Source: CAZMXI01 sp964570205
GTDB lineage: Bacteria; Planctomycetota; Phycisphaerae; Tepidisphaerales; Tepidisphaeraceae
Direction: 5' to 3'
Length of the DNA: 13,399 nucleotides
NCBI GenBank assembly: GCA_964570205.1
Contig: CAZMXI010000138.1
Span: forward strand, 1-13,399
The position numbers and the translations under genes were made by a program. Within the stretch, counting starts at the first letter, position 1. Each line of letters begins with the position of its first letter. Below, in pieces: positions 13,109 through 13,399 of the stretch. The notes below the pieces were generated by a model that ran no database searches, had not been told where the DNA came from, and saw only the letters and a list, made by a program, of their open reading frames with translations.

Positions 13109-13399
13109 CTATTGCATCAACCCTTCCTTCTTGGCCATCATGAGCATCAGGTCCACCACGCGGCAGCTATATCCCCACTCGTTGTCATACCAGGACACGA
13201 TCTTGAAGAAGTTGGGGTTCAGCTCGATTCCCGCCTTGGCGTCGTAAATCGAGCTCCGGGGATCGTGGATGAAGTCGCTGGAGACGACCTCTTCTTCAGT
13301 GTATCCGAGAATGCCTTTCAACGATCCTTCGCTGGCGACCTTCATCGCGGCGTTGATCTCCTTCAGGCTGGTGCTCCTGTTGGTCTTGAACGTCAGGTC
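13109..13399 (-). CDS. gap: glyceraldehyde-3-phosphate dehydrogenase (partial, N-terminus off the right edge)
   Basis: The C-terminal 96 residues of a type I GAPDH, the NAD(P)-dependent glycolytic enzyme converting glyceraldehyde 3-phosphate to 1,3-bisphosphoglycerate. The frame is open to the window edge, so the methionine at 13345 is internal. The visible sequence starts DLTFKTNRSTSLKEINAAMK, continues with SLKGILGYTEEEVVSSDFIH and ends with the hallmark VSWYDNEWGYSCRVVDL. The asparagine and tyrosine of the WYDNEWGY block contact the nicotinamide in the family. The catalytic cysteine and histidine lie outside the window. The stop is TAG at 13111-13109. It converges with the glycan operon and has no evident link to it. 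Confidence 0.96.
   Translation of the reverse strand, partial: DLTFKTNRSTSLKEINAAMKVASEGSLKGILGYTEEEVVSSDFIHDPRSSIYDAKAGIELNPNFFKIVSWYDNEWGYSCRVVDLMLMMAKKEGLMQ

Overview
The window looks like chromosome from a planctomycete, most likely of the Phycisphaerae type. The basis is high GC, long antisense shadow frames, an N-terminal LEGRVLLSG motif and a C-terminal dockerin-like pair of calcium loops on a large secreted repeat protein, and several large exported carbohydrate-active proteins. This is an inference from motifs; no rRNA or other marker gene is present. A run of ten Ns at 2004-2013 shows that this is a draft or metagenome assembly.

Layout. On the minus strand, 1-783 holds a HIT-family nucleotide hydrolase/transferase gene followed, with a 17-base overlap, by a MarC-family membrane protein gene that runs off the left edge. 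A 370-base divergent spacer (784-1153) follows, with a candidate promoter and a small GNRA-loop hairpin. On the plus strand, 1154-4405 encodes a 1083-residue FG-GAP/VCBS protein with 14 tandem blades, probably two seven-bladed beta-propellers, plus a dockerin-like tail. It converges on hisF (4541-5311, minus), a complete imidazole glycerol phosphate synthase cyclase subunit with its own candidate promoter.

From 5483 to 13043 four plus-strand genes lie 26-48 bases apart and look like one operon. They are a secreted right-handed beta-helix protein resembling GH141-type glycosidases, an unusual fusion of a polytopic membrane domain with a SufU-type Fe-S scaffold domain, an exported AGE-family (cellobiose 2-epimerase-like) protein, and a Tat-exported GH38-like alpha-mannosidase homologue with a non-canonical active-site motif. 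The right edge (13109-13399, minus) carries the C-terminal 96 residues of a glyceraldehyde-3-phosphate dehydrogenase.

How the genes may work together. Three of the four operon members are exported and belong to glycan-processing folds, so the operon probably handles a complex external or cell-surface glycan containing mannose, and perhaps deoxy sugars. The fourth, the membrane/SufU fusion, has no obvious place in glycan breakdown and is the most unusual object here. hisF, gap, the HIT gene and marC are ordinary housekeeping genes flanking this accessory block.
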